Below are positions 42,868 through 51,491 of a DNA stretch of 64,000 nucleotides, piece after piece. The notes under the pieces are model-generated. The model was given only the letters and a program-made list of their open reading frames with translations, was not told where the DNA came from and made no database searches. Location: NCBI RefSeq assembly GCF_024391045.1, contig NZ_JANFCZ010000019.1, positions 1 through 64,000 of the forward strand, in the 5' to 3' direction. A program made the position numbers and the translations under genes. Position 1 is the stretch's first letter. The number at the start of each line of letters is the position of its first letter. The stretch comes from Pseudarthrobacter sulfonivorans. Lineage in GTDB: Bacteria > Actinomycetota > Actinomycetes > Actinomycetales > Micrococcaceae.

Positions 42868-44220
42868 ATGATGTCCACCTTCAAATCCCTGCACATCCTC
42901 AATTACCGGATCTGGTTCCTCGGCGCCCTGGTCTCCAACATTGGAACCTGGATGCAGCGGACGGCCCAGGACTGGCTGGTGTTCGACCACCTGACGGATC
43001 AGGACGCAGGTGCCATGGGCATCACCATGGCACTCCAGCTGGGACCCCAGCTCTTCCTGGCTCCCGTTGCCGGACTGGTGGCGGACCGTTACAGCCGCAA
43101 ACAGCTGCTCATCATCACCCAGTCGGCCATGGCCCTGCTGAGTACCGGGCTGGGCGTCCTGGTGGTTCTTGGCCTCGGCCAGTTGTGGCATGTCTATGGC
43201 TTCGCCCTGCTGCTGGGCATGGTGTCCGCGCTGGACGCGCCGGTCCGGCAGACCTTCGTTTCCGAGCTCGTCCGCGACGACTACCTGCCCAACGCCGTCG
43301 CCTTGAACAGCGCCTCGTTCAACGTTGCCCGCATGATCGGGCCCGCGGTGGCAGGGATCCTCACCGTGGCAGTCGGCCCCGGTTGGGTGTTCCTGATCAA
43401 TACGGCCACGTTCCTGGCCATGCTCGTGAGCCTGTGGCGGATCCCGACGGCGTCCTTGCGGCAGCTTCCCCGCGCAGCGGCCGGCAAGGGGCGCATCCGG
43501 GAGGGGCTGCGCTATGTGCGGTTCCGGCCGGACATCGTGGTGGTCCTGGTGGCGGTTTTCATTGTGGGAACGCTCGGGCTGAACTTCGTGCTGTTCATCG
43601 CCGCAATGGTGGGCACTGAATTCGGGCTGGATGCCAGCGCCTTCGGCCTGATGAATTCGATCATGGCGATCGGATCCGTCACCGGCGCCCTGCTGTCCGC
43701 CGGCCGGGGCAAACCCCGGTTGCGGATGATCTTCGGCGCGGCCGCTGCGTTTGGTGTGACCTCCGGACTGGCCGCGCTGGCCCCGGATTACTTCTGGTTC
43801 GGCGTAGCTTTGGTGCCGGTGGGGCTGTTTGCGATCACCATGATGACCAGCGCGAACGGTTACGTCCAGACCACCACCGATCCGGTCATGCGGGGCAGGG
43901 TCATGGCCCTGTACATGGCCATCTTTATGGGCGGCACGCCCATCGGGGCGCCCCTGGTGGGGTGGGTGGCCAACGTGGCAGGGCCCCGCTGGTCGCTGTC
44001 CGTGGCCGCTGCCTCGGGGATCACCGCCGCCCTGATCGGCATGGTGTGGATCATCCGGGCACAGCAGCTCCGGCTCACGTTCAATAAGCGCGCCCGCGGC
44101 CTCCGCTACTTCCGCATCGTCTCCCACCTGGAGGAGTCCGGCGGCTCCGTCACCCATATGGGGGACACAGCAAACGGCGCCGCCCAGGACCAAAACCCGG
44201 ACGACGCCGTCGAACGCTAG
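42868..44220 (+). CDS. MFS exporter (EntS-like)
   Basis: A 450-residue transporter with about 12 membrane helices, similar to the EntS/MFS_3 group (FRALRNRNFRI-like opening SLHILNYRIWFLGALVSNIGTWMQ). Motif A reads GLVADRYSRKQLLI. The variable C-terminus is acidic and cytoplasmic. Such carriers export siderophores or drugs; the substrate here is unknown. CGGAGG precedes ATG 42868 (a second ATG follows at 42871). It is the third gene of a run with the cold-shock and DUF3027 genes (42-bp gap) and is convergent with serC. Confidence 0.87.
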   Translation: MMSTFKSLHILNYRIWFLGALVSNIGTWMQRTAQDWLVFDHLTDQDAGAMGITMALQLGPQLFLAPVAGLVADRYSRKQLLIITQSAMALLSTGLGVLVVLGLGQLWHVYGFALLLGMVSALDAPVRQTFVSELVRDDYLPNAVALNSASFNVARMIGPAVAGILTVAVGPGWVFLINTATFLAMLVSLWRIPTASLRQLPRAAAGKGRIREGLRYVRFRPDIVVVLVAVFIVGTLGLNFVLFIAAMVGTEFGLDASAFGLMNSIMAIGSVTGALLSAGRGKPRLRMIFGAAAAFGVTSGLAALAPDYFWFGVALVPVGLFAITMMTSANGYVQTTTDPVMRGRVMALYMAIFMGGTPIGAPLVGWVANVAGPRWSLSVAAASGITAALIGMVWIIRAQQLRLTFNKRARGLRYFRIVSHLEESGGSVTHMGDTANGAAQDQNPDDAVER

Positions 44221-44246
44221 CGAGTGCGCCTCACGACGCGCGGAAC

Positions 44247-45464
<1,218 letters not shown>

Positions 45465-45654
45465 TTATTCTGCCTGAAACCCTGGAACGGGCGGCAACCG
45501 GCACCGTCATAGTCTGCCCAATGAGACGATTCGCGGCTTCCGGCAATTATTCGGACAAACTCAAAATAGGCTAAGCTTTTTACTGGACCTCGATGCGGCT
45601 TGAACGCGATACGGTGGGTCAACGCAAGGTACTGTGCTCGAGGAGCTGAGCTGG

Positions 45655-46347
45655 ATGACGGATCTGATCGATACCACGGAGATGTATCTTCGAACCATTT
45701 TGGAGCTTGAAGAAGAGAACATCGTTGCCCTTCGTGCCCGCATTGCCGAGCGGCTGCGCCACTCCGGTCCCACCGTGTCCCAGACCGTCGGCCGGATGGA
45801 GCGTGACGGGCTCGTGGTGGTGTCCGGGGACCGCCATTTGGAACTCACCGAGACCGGGCGCAAGCGCGCCACCGAGGTGATGCGCAAGCACCGGCTGGCG
45901 GAACGGCTCCTGGCTGATGTGATCGGCCTGGACTGGGCCTACGTACATGATGAAGCGTGCCGCTGGGAGCACGTGATGAGCGAGCGGGTGGAACGGCGCA
46001 TTTACCAACTCCTTGACCATCCCACCAAGTCGCCGTACGGAAACCCCATCCCCGGGCTTGCGGCGCTGGGCGGAGCAGCCGCCCTCCCCGAGGACGGTGT
46101 GATTAATCTCGTTGACGCCATGCGCGGCTACGGGCCGACGTCGAGCGTTACGGTCAGCAGGCTGGCCGAACCCATCCAGGTGGAGCCCGAGCTGCTGGTG
46201 CAGCTCGACGAAGGCGGAATCAGGCCCGGAGCGGCCGTCTCCCTGGAGCGGGTAGGCGAATACATTTCCGTGCGGGTTCCGGGGATCGAAGGCGCGCTCG
46301 AACTGCCGCCTGAAGTTGCGGCCCACGTTTTCGTCTCAGTCAGCTAA
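45655..46347 (+). CDS. ideR: Iron-dependent repressor, IdeR/DtxR family
   Basis: A 230-residue DtxR-type regulator that represses iron-uptake genes when loaded with Fe(II). All metal ligands of IdeR are present at canonical positions: site 1 His79, Glu83, His98; site 2 Met10, Cys102, Glu105, His106. Cys102 marks an iron-sensing form rather than a manganese-sensing MntR. The HTH is [18 protein letters not shown], and a C-terminal SH3-like domain is present. GAGGAGCTG precedes ATG 45655. A 14-bp tandem repeat begins within the last codons. Confidence 0.92.
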   Translation: MTDLIDTTEMYLRTILELEEENIVALRARIAERLRHSGPTVSQTVGRMERDGLVVVSGDRHLELTETGRKRATEVMRKHRLAERLLADVIGLDWAYVHDEACRWEHVMSERVERRIYQLLDHPTKSPYGNPIPGLAALGGAAALPEDGVINLVDAMRGYGPTSSVTVSRLAEPIQVEPELLVQLDEGGIRPGAAVSLERVGEYISVRVPGIEGALELPPEVAAHVFVSVS

Positions 46348-46402
46348 GGTCCGTCAGCCAAAGCCTGTCAGCCAAAGTCCGCCAGCTAAAGCCCGTCACA
46401 GC
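46336..46402. repeat. 14-bp tandem repeat across the ideR stop codon
   Basis: Four full units start at 46336, 46350, 46364 and 46378 (consensus TCCGTCAGCCAAAG) with a partial fifth from 46392. The first unit contains the ideR stop codon (TCAGTCAGCTAAGG). Unit length 14 is not a multiple of 3, so expansion would not alter the protein beyond the stop. It may be a variable-number repeat. Confidence 0.8.
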
Positions 46403-46471
46403 ATGGCATAGCGGGCCTGTGGCGCTGCCGATCCTCTCCGGCGTTAGCGCACTTTCTGCCGTTCCGCAAAT

Positions 46472-46510
46472 ATAACGGAATTGTTACTGCCCGTTATGAT
46501 CGCCTATAGT
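46472..46510 (+). promoter_or_regulatory. Promoter and operator-like repeat of the M23 hydrolase gene
   Basis: -35 TTGTTA (46481-46486), 18-base spacer, -10 TATAGT (46505-46510). A perfect 7-bp inverted repeat, ATAACGG (46472-46478) and CCGTTAT (46491-46497), overlaps the -35 and could bind a regulator. Transcription would start near 46517, just before the riboswitch. Confidence 0.6.
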
Positions 46511-46540
46511 TTTAACCCAAGCGTCGATATAAAAGCGTTA

Positions 46541-46782
46541 CCTGATCCGGAGCCGAGCTCTGCCAGCGGATCAGGTGCACGAATCACCAACTGGCAGAGG
46601 CGGGGGAACCACAACCGGCAGTCGCAAGGCTGCCTTGGGGTGAAGTCCGTCAGCAGCAAGCCACTTTCAGCGAAGAGTCCCCACGGGGTACTTCTGCGCC
46701 GAGTGCTTGCACCGGCGGACCGGGTCTTTGAACTCTCTGACCCGAATCCGACAGCTAACTTCGCAGGCTTTCCAGAGAGGAA
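46541..46782 (+). ncRNA. c-di-AMP riboswitch (ydaO-yuaA type), first copy
   Basis: Conserved blocks of the ydaO class are present in order: GAGCTCTGCCA (46557-46565 region), TGGCAGAGGCGGGGGAACCA, TTGGGGTGAAG, and CCCGAATCCGACAGCTAACT followed by TCGCAGGC. Stem CCTGATCCG (46541-46549)/CGGATCAGG (46567-46575) and a terminal stem CTCTCTG (46733)/CAGAGAG (46773) close the fold. This class turns gene expression off when c-di-AMP is high and in actinobacteria sits before cell-wall hydrolases. It controls the M23 gene starting at 46788. Confidence 0.92.
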
Positions 46783-46787
46783 CATTC

Positions 46788-47615
46788 TTGACCACGCAAC
46801 ACTCCAGGGGCCGCCGCCGTGCGGCGGGGCCCGTGCCGGCGCCACGTGCGGCCGGGGACCCCACCGCGGAGAGGCCCCGCGATCCGCAGCGCGAAGCGCG
46901 CCGGGGACGCCGGGGTGCTTTCCGGCAGGTCACCGATTTCGCGGCCGCCAGTGGTGTTGGGCAGAAGGCCGGCATCGCCCTGGCCGCAACGGGCCTGCTG
47001 CTGACCGTGACCGTTCCGGCAACAGGCCCGGTGATGGCAGACCAGCAGGCCGGCCACTCCGTTTCGGCCGTATCCGCTGCTCCGCAGCCTGAAGTTTCGG
47101 CCGCGGCTGCCGCCCAGATTGACTTCAGCCGCTCTTCCGTTGTCACGCAGGGCGACCCGGACGGCAAGCTGAAGCAGCTATTGAGCGCGCAGTCGGTCGG
47201 CTCCATCACCCGCGCAGCCTCCGCCGGCAGCCTGGGCGCACCCCTGGCGCAGCTAATCACCGCCTCACCGTTCGGCTACCGCGTCAGCCCCATCACCGGC
47301 GGCACAGGCGATTTCCACCGTGGCCAGGACTACGTGGCCCAGTGCGGAACGCAGGTCCTCGCTGCGGCCAGCGGCACTGTGACGTTCGTCGGCTGGCATC
47401 AGTATGGCGGCGGCAACCGTGTGGTGATTGACCACGGCAACGGCCTGGAAACCACCTACAACCACCTGTCTTCGGCTTCCGTCAAGGTTGGCCAGACAGT
47501 GACCCGCGGCCAGGTTGTGGCCCTGAGCGGCACCACCGGCGCCTCCACCGGCTGCCACCTCCACTTCGAGGTCCAGGTCAACGGCGAAGTGGTTGACCCC
47601 ACAGGCTGGCTCTAA
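46788..47615 (+). CDS. Secreted M23 peptidoglycan endopeptidase (LysM-less)
   Basis: A 275-residue exported zinc endopeptidase. The long basic N-terminus (GRRRAA, EARRGRRG) precedes a signal helix (about 58-80). The C-terminal M23 domain has zinc ligands His177 and Asp181 (HRGQD) and His259 in CHLHFEV, with catalytic His257; the mature start is SPFGYRVSPITG. It cuts peptide cross-links. TTG 46788 is chosen because AGAGAGGA is 8 bases upstream and an in-frame start further up would lie inside the riboswitch. It is controlled by the c-di-AMP riboswitch before it. Confidence 0.88.
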   Translation: MTTQHSRGRRRAAGPVPAPRAAGDPTAERPRDPQREARRGRRGAFRQVTDFAAASGVGQKAGIALAATGLLLTVTVPATGPVMADQQAGHSVSAVSAAPQPEVSAAAAAQIDFSRSSVVTQGDPDGKLKQLLSAQSVGSITRAASAGSLGAPLAQLITASPFGYRVSPITGGTGDFHRGQDYVAQCGTQVLAAASGTVTFVGWHQYGGGNRVVIDHGNGLETTYNHLSSASVKVGQTVTRGQVVALSGTTGASTGCHLHFEVQVNGEVVDPTGWL

Positions 47616-47666
47616 GCCAAAATGATGGCCTGCTCTCAAATCGCCGGGACATGCCGTGACCTGAAT

Positions 47667-47695
47667 GTGACATTGGCTCCGAACTCCTGTACCGT
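47667..47695 (+). promoter_or_regulatory. Promoter of the first NlpC/P60 gene
   Basis: -35 GTGACA (47667-47672), 17-base spacer, -10 TACCGT (47690-47695). GTGAC also occurs 11 bases earlier (47656), giving a GTGAC-N6-GTGAC direct repeat. Direct repeats of this kind are bound by the MtrA cell-wall regulator in related bacteria; that link is only a suggestion. Confidence 0.55.
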
Positions 47696-47704
47696 CTAAA
47701 GCGC

Positions 47705-47922
47705 GTCAACTTTTCCGAAGTTGACGTTCTTGAGTGGATTGCCTAGCTCTGCCACCGCTCAAGGTCCGTTCGCATGACATCGTCTGGCAGGGGCGGGGGA
47801 ACCAATTTTGGTCTTCGAATCTGAAGGCCTTGGGGTTAAGTCGCAAAGCTTCCCAGGAAGCGGCGCGGCCGGGTGAACTCCCATCCGAATCCGACAGCTC
47901 ACCTCGCAGGCTTTGGGAGAGG
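47705..47922 (+). ncRNA. c-di-AMP riboswitch (ydaO-yuaA type), second copy with 5' hairpin
   Basis: A perfect 8-bp hairpin, GTCAACTT/AAGTTGAC (47705-47725), stands at the predicted RNA 5' end. The aptamer follows: CTTGAGTGG (47729-47737)/CCGCTCAAG (47755-47763), TAGCTCTGCCA, TGGCAGGGGCGGGGGAACCA, CTTGGGGTTAAG, and ATCCGAATCCGACAGCTCAC with CTCGCAGGC. The closing stem is CTCCCA (47878)/TGGGAG (47914). The core blocks match the first copy closely. It controls the NlpC/P60 gene at 47931. Confidence 0.92.
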
Positions 47923-47930
47923 CTACCTTC

Positions 47931-48671
47931 GTGTCTTCACGCCATAATTCTGCGCGCCACCGCGCGCAACCGGTTCGCACCAATCCGTTGGGCTCCGTGT
48001 CCAAGGCTGTCAGTGCGAATGCCGGGACCGTAGGTCGCCAGGCTGCCGTCATCGCAGCCGCGTCAGGTCTCATCCTGACCATGGGGCTTCCGGCCAACGC
48101 CGCGGACACCACCGCCGGTGTGTCCGCATCCACCGAGTCGGGATCCGCACAGGCCGCGCTTGCCGTGACCGCCGCACCCACCGCCACCGTTTCCTTCGAG
48201 CGCCCGGTAGTCAAGACCACCGCCGCGCCCGTTATTGAGCGGGTCCGTGCACAGTCCACGGCGACGGAAACGGCAGCCCAGGCCGCCGACGTCACCAAGG
48301 ACGCATCGGCCAAGCTCGCGGATTCCGTTTCCTCCGCGGCGGCGTCGGGTCTGGCAGCCATTGCCTACACCGGCATCGGCCACCCCTACCTGTGGGGCGG
48401 CACCACTCCCAATGGCTGGGACTGCTCCGGCTTCACCCAGTGGGTCTACGCCCAGGCCGGGATCAGCATTCCCCGCACCAACGCCTGGACCGTTATGCGG
48501 CCCACTTCCACCCCCTCCCCGGGTGACCTGGTCATGCAAAACGGCGGCGCCCACGTTGGCATCTACGTCGGCAACGGCATGATGATCAGCGCGCTGAACC
48601 CGTCGCAGGGCACCATGCTGCACGCCGCGGCGGCTACGGGCACGTCCTCGTACTTCACCCTGGCGCGCTAA
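47931..48671 (+). CDS. Secreted NlpC/P60 peptidoglycan hydrolase, riboswitch-controlled
   Basis: A 246-residue exported cysteine endopeptidase. The signal helix (about 36-56) ends at ANAADT, followed by an Ala/Thr-rich linker and a C-terminal NlpC/P60 domain (about 147-246). The catalytic Cys165 is in GWDCSGFTQWVY and His208 is in GGAHVGIYVG; the third polar residue is probably Asn223. GTG 47931 follows GGGAGAGG by 8 bases; an upstream in-frame TTG lies within the riboswitch. Residues 30-50 are nearly identical to the next hydrolase, pointing to duplication. Confidence 0.9.
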   Translation: MSSRHNSARHRAQPVRTNPLGSVSKAVSANAGTVGRQAAVIAAASGLILTMGLPANAADTTAGVSASTESGSAQAALAVTAAPTATVSFERPVVKTTAAPVIERVRAQSTATETAAQAADVTKDASAKLADSVSSAAASGLAAIAYTGIGHPYLWGGTTPNGWDCSGFTQWVYAQAGISIPRTNAWTVMRPTSTPSPGDLVMQNGGAHVGIYVGNGMMISALNPSQGTMLHAAAATGTSSYFTLAR

Positions 48672-48686
48672 CTTCCCTGCATCTTT

Positions 48687-48713
48687 GTCCCTGCGGTCTT
48701 GCGCCGCAGGGAC
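48687..48713 (+). terminator. Hairpin after first NlpC/P60 gene
   Basis: GTCCCTGCGG (48687-48696) pairs perfectly with CCGCAGGGAC (48704-48713) across a 7-base loop. No strong T-run follows. It is the only notable feature of the 170-base gap, apart from the next gene's promoter; no third riboswitch is seen. Confidence 0.6.
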
Positions 48714-48841
48714 ACTTCCTCGCGGAAACCCACACTGAATCCCCGTTCGGGGCGTGCCGGCCTGCCCCCAAGATGCCGGCGCGTCCAAAGCCCTTATGCC
48801 TGCTACCGCGGTCCTGAGGAACACGAAAGAGAGAAATATTA

Positions 48842-49594
48842 ATGACTACTCGTGCAACTGTTGCACGGCACCGCGCCGAGGTCACCAAGACCAACTCGCT
48901 GGCTGTCATTGCCAAGGCAGTCGGCGACAACGCCGGCGGCATGGGCCGTCAGGCCGCGGTTATCGCCGCTGCTTCCGGCCTGGTCCTGACCAGCGGGATC
49001 GCGGCCAACGCCGCTGACACGAATGTTCAGCGCGAAGCTGCTCCGGCCTCCAGCATCGGCGTTGAGTCCGCGGCTCCGGCTGTCATTTCGGCCGAGTCCA
49101 CCATTGCCATCTCCTACGAGAAGCCGGCAGTCAGCACCACGCCGGCTCCTGTTGCAGAGCCCGAGCCCGTGGTTGAGGCTCCGGCAGCACCGGCCGTCCA
49201 GACGGCCCGGCCCGCAGCCGCCATCAAGGTAGCAGCGTCCACTCCCTCCGCCCCGGTGGCCGCGAGCAGCAAGGGACAGGCCATCCTCGCCGCAGCGTAC
49301 GCCCAGCTGGGCGTCAACCAGGACTGCACCATGCTGGTGACCAACTCCTTGGCAGCCGTGGGCATCCACTTCCACGACTGGCCCGCAGGCTACCTGTCCC
49401 TCGGCACCCGGGTCAGCGCAGCTGAAGCCCAGCCCGGCGACCTGATCTACTACGCAGACGGCGGCGCCGGCATGGCCCACGTCGCAGTGTATGCCGGCAA
49501 CGGCCAGGCAGTGCATGGCGGCTTCAACGGCAACCAGACCGTTGTGTTCAGCGCCAACGTTGGCTCGGGACCGGTCTTCATCCGCGTGTCCTAG
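48842..49594 (+). CDS. Secreted NlpC/P60-like hydrolase, second copy
   Basis: A 250-residue homologue of the preceding hydrolase. The N-terminal 60 residues (NAGGMGRQAAVIAAASGLVLT, ANAADT) align without gaps to that protein. The Pro/Ala/Val linker is longer (100-140). The catalytic domain has Cys162 in QDCTMLVTNSLAAVG and His213 in GMAHVAVYAGN. The DCSGF motif of the first copy is DCTML here, a diverged subgroup. GAGAG upstream supports ATG 48842. No riboswitch precedes it, so it is either read from the upstream promoter or independent of c-di-AMP. A strong terminator follows. Confidence 0.85.
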   Translation: MTTRATVARHRAEVTKTNSLAVIAKAVGDNAGGMGRQAAVIAAASGLVLTSGIAANAADTNVQREAAPASSIGVESAAPAVISAESTIAISYEKPAVSTTPAPVAEPEPVVEAPAAPAVQTARPAAAIKVAASTPSAPVAASSKGQAILAAAYAQLGVNQDCTMLVTNSLAAVGIHFHDWPAGYLSLGTRVSAAEAQPGDLIYYADGGAGMAHVAVYAGNGQAVHGGFNGNQTVVFSANVGSGPVFIRVS

Positions 49595-49611
49595 CAGCAG
49601 CTTAAACTTTC

Positions 49612-49643
49612 AAAGGACCCCCGCCTGACGGCGGGGGTCCTTT
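49612..49643 (+). terminator. Rho-independent terminator after hydrolase cluster
   Basis: A perfect 14-bp stem (AAAGGACCCCCGCC 49612-49625 with 49630-49643) and TGAC loop, with TTT at the stem end. Because it begins AAAGG it can also work on the minus strand. Confidence 0.85.
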
Positions 49644-49831
49644 GCTGTCTCCTGCCCGGCAGGGACGGGGCGGGGAGCCGCCGGTCCGGACACGTCAGAA
49701 AAGTCAGAGCGGGCGATTAGTTTATCCGGGTATTTTTTGTTTACTCTTGTGGTGTCGATCCATAGCCCGGATATGCCGGGGGCAGCCGGCCCTCGTGCCC
49801 CTGACGGGTGCGGCCACGAAGAGGTAAGTGC

Positions 49832-50332
49832 ATGCGCACTCTCGTTCTGAATGCTGGGTATGAACCGCTGGCGGTAGTCACCTTCCGCCGGGCGCTGGTG
49901 CTTGTGCTCACGGGCAAGGCCAGCGTGATCGCCGAGGGCGATGACCCCGTGGTGGGACCGCAGGAGATCCTGGGCCGCCCGTCCGTGATTCTCCTGAACC
50001 GCTACATCCGCCCGCGATATAACCAGAGCACCGCGGTCAGCCGCCGTGGTGTCCTCCGCCGGGACGGTCACCGGTGTGCTTACTGCGGCAAGGGCGCCCA
50101 CACCATCGACCACGTCCAGCCCAAGTCGCGTGGCGGTGCCGACTCGTGGGAGAACCTTGTGGCCGCGTGCCTTCGCTGCAACAACAGCAAGGGCGATCAC
50201 ACCCCTGCCGAGATGGGCTGGAAGCTGAGGTTTGTGCCTGAACCCCCGCACGGCACCATTTGGCAGATCAAGGAACTCGAAAAGCCGACGCCGGCGTGGG
50301 ATCCGTTCCTGCTGCCGGAGCGGGCGGCCTGA
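49832..50332 (+). CDS. HNH endonuclease
   Basis: A 166-residue HNH nuclease common in actinobacteria. The HNH domain (about 72-130) includes DGHRCAYCGKGAHTIDHVQPKSRGG and ENLVAACLRCNNSKGDHTP, with two CxxC-type pairs for structural zinc and the catalytic His in TIDHV. An N-terminal part (LVLNAGYEPLAVVTFRRAL) is typical of the group. GAGGTAAG precedes ATG 49832. No restriction or phage genes are near, so it is likely a housekeeping DNA enzyme of unknown target. Confidence 0.85.
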   Translation: MRTLVLNAGYEPLAVVTFRRALVLVLTGKASVIAEGDDPVVGPQEILGRPSVILLNRYIRPRYNQSTAVSRRGVLRRDGHRCAYCGKGAHTIDHVQPKSRGGADSWENLVAACLRCNNSKGDHTPAEMGWKLRFVPEPPHGTIWQIKELEKPTPAWDPFLLPERAA

Positions 50333-50444
50333 ACCCTTCCTAAGCAGCCGCGCTCTTGAACGAGCGGTGCTCCTGCACCGCAGGCAGGTTCCAGAAGGGC
50401 GGCGTCCAGTACTTTGGGTGGTCCGGCACGGCTAGGCTGGGCAC

Positions 50445-51122
50445 GTGGATGCGAACCCGGTGGACTTTGATGCCCTCATTCTTGCGGGCGGCCGTTCGGC
50501 GCGCCTGGGCGGTGTCCCCAAGCAGGCGCTGACGTACGACGGCGAAACGCTGTTACGCCGTTCGGTCGCCGCTGCCGGAGGCGCCCGGGCTGTCGTCGTC
50601 GTGGGTCCGGACAGCGGGCAAAATCCGCCTGGAACCCTCACCTGCCGCGAGGAACCGCCGTTTGGCGGTCCGGCCGCGGCCATCGCCGCCGGGCTCGCAA
50701 CACTCGGGAAAGCCGGCGGCAGCAGGCCGCCCTTGACCCTGCTTCTCGCCTGCGACATGCCCAATGTCCGCCAGGCCGTGGCGGCCCTGCAGGAGGGGCT
50801 GCGCACGGCCGGTCCGGCGGGGGAGCGGGACGGGGTGGTGGCTGTCTCGGAGGACGGCCGCCGGCAGCCACTGGTGGGTTTGTATAGCACAGCTGCGCTA
50901 CAACGGGCGGTGGCAGAACTGGCCGCCAACGGTGACTTAATCAACGGCTCGGTGCGGGCACTCCTTGCTAGTCTTGAGCTAAAGCCTGTCGCCGTTCCGG
51001 CCGGCTCCACGGCAGACGTGGACACCTGGGACGATGCCGCCACCCTTGGGGTGGCCGGCCCTGATCCACTCGGTGGATTCCGGAGCAATGCGGCCGCAGA
51101 AGAATTGGGAGGCAAAGCGTGA
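50445..51122 (+). CDS. mobA: MobA-type molybdenum cofactor nucleotidyltransferase
   Basis: A 225-residue NTP-transferase. The nucleotide-binding start is ALILAGGRSARLGGVPKQAL. LLACDMPNV holds the metal-binding Asp, and FGGPAAAIAAGLA is the second signature. MobA joins GMP to molybdopterin to make bis-MGD cofactor. The C-terminus carries the usual VDTWDDAATLG. The first gene of a four-gene Moco set, it overlaps the DUF6457 gene by 4 bp (GTGA). Start is GTG at 50445. Confidence 0.82.
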   Translation: MDANPVDFDALILAGGRSARLGGVPKQALTYDGETLLRRSVAAAGGARAVVVVGPDSGQNPPGTLTCREEPPFGGPAAAIAAGLATLGKAGGSRPPLTLLLACDMPNVRQAVAALQEGLRTAGPAGERDGVVAVSEDGRRQPLVGLYSTAALQRAVAELAANGDLINGSVRALLASLELKPVAVPAGSTADVDTWDDAATLGVAGPDPLGGFRSNAAAEELGGKA

Positions 51123-51481
51123 AGAGCCAGGACGAGACACTGGAGGAGTGGTCCAGGTCCCTGCTGCAGGCGTATGACTTGGAGGACGTGCAGATTGACG
51201 TCAACGCCATCCTGTCGCTGGCCGGAATTGCGGCCCATTCAGTAGTGCGGCCGGCCGCGCCGCTGACCACTTTCATTGCCGGTCTGGCAGCAGGGCTGGC
51301 AGCCGGATCAGGGCGCGCACCCGATCCCGCAGCCATGGCGGCGGTCATGGACCGTGCCCGGAGACTGGCCGCCGACTACGACTCTGATGCCACCGCGGCC
51401 GGCACTGCCGCGCCTGCCGCAGCCGCCGAGTCCGCTGCCGACGCGTCCGCTGCCAAAAGCGCCGGGGCCTCCGTCGAATGA
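51119..51481 (+). CDS. DUF6457-type protein between mobA and moeA
   Basis: A 120-residue protein. The helical core LEEWSRSLLQAYDL, VDVNAILSLAGIAAHSVVRPAAPLTTFIAGLAAGLA is the signature of a small actinobacterial family (DUF6457) that sits regularly in molybdenum-cofactor loci. The C-terminus is low-complexity Ala/Ser. It starts with a GTG overlapping the mobA stop, so it is coupled. It may aid MobA or MoeA, from context only. Confidence 0.7.
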   Translation: MKSQDETLEEWSRSLLQAYDLEDVQIDVNAILSLAGIAAHSVVRPAAPLTTFIAGLAAGLAAGSGRAPDPAAMAAVMDRARRLAADYDSDATAAGTAAPAAAAESAADASAAKSAGASVE

Positions 51482-51491
51482 TCACCGTCGA

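Noticed and set aside
48672..48841. A third c-di-AMP riboswitch before the second NlpC/P60 gene
   Set aside because: None of the conserved aptamer blocks is present; only a GC hairpin is seen.
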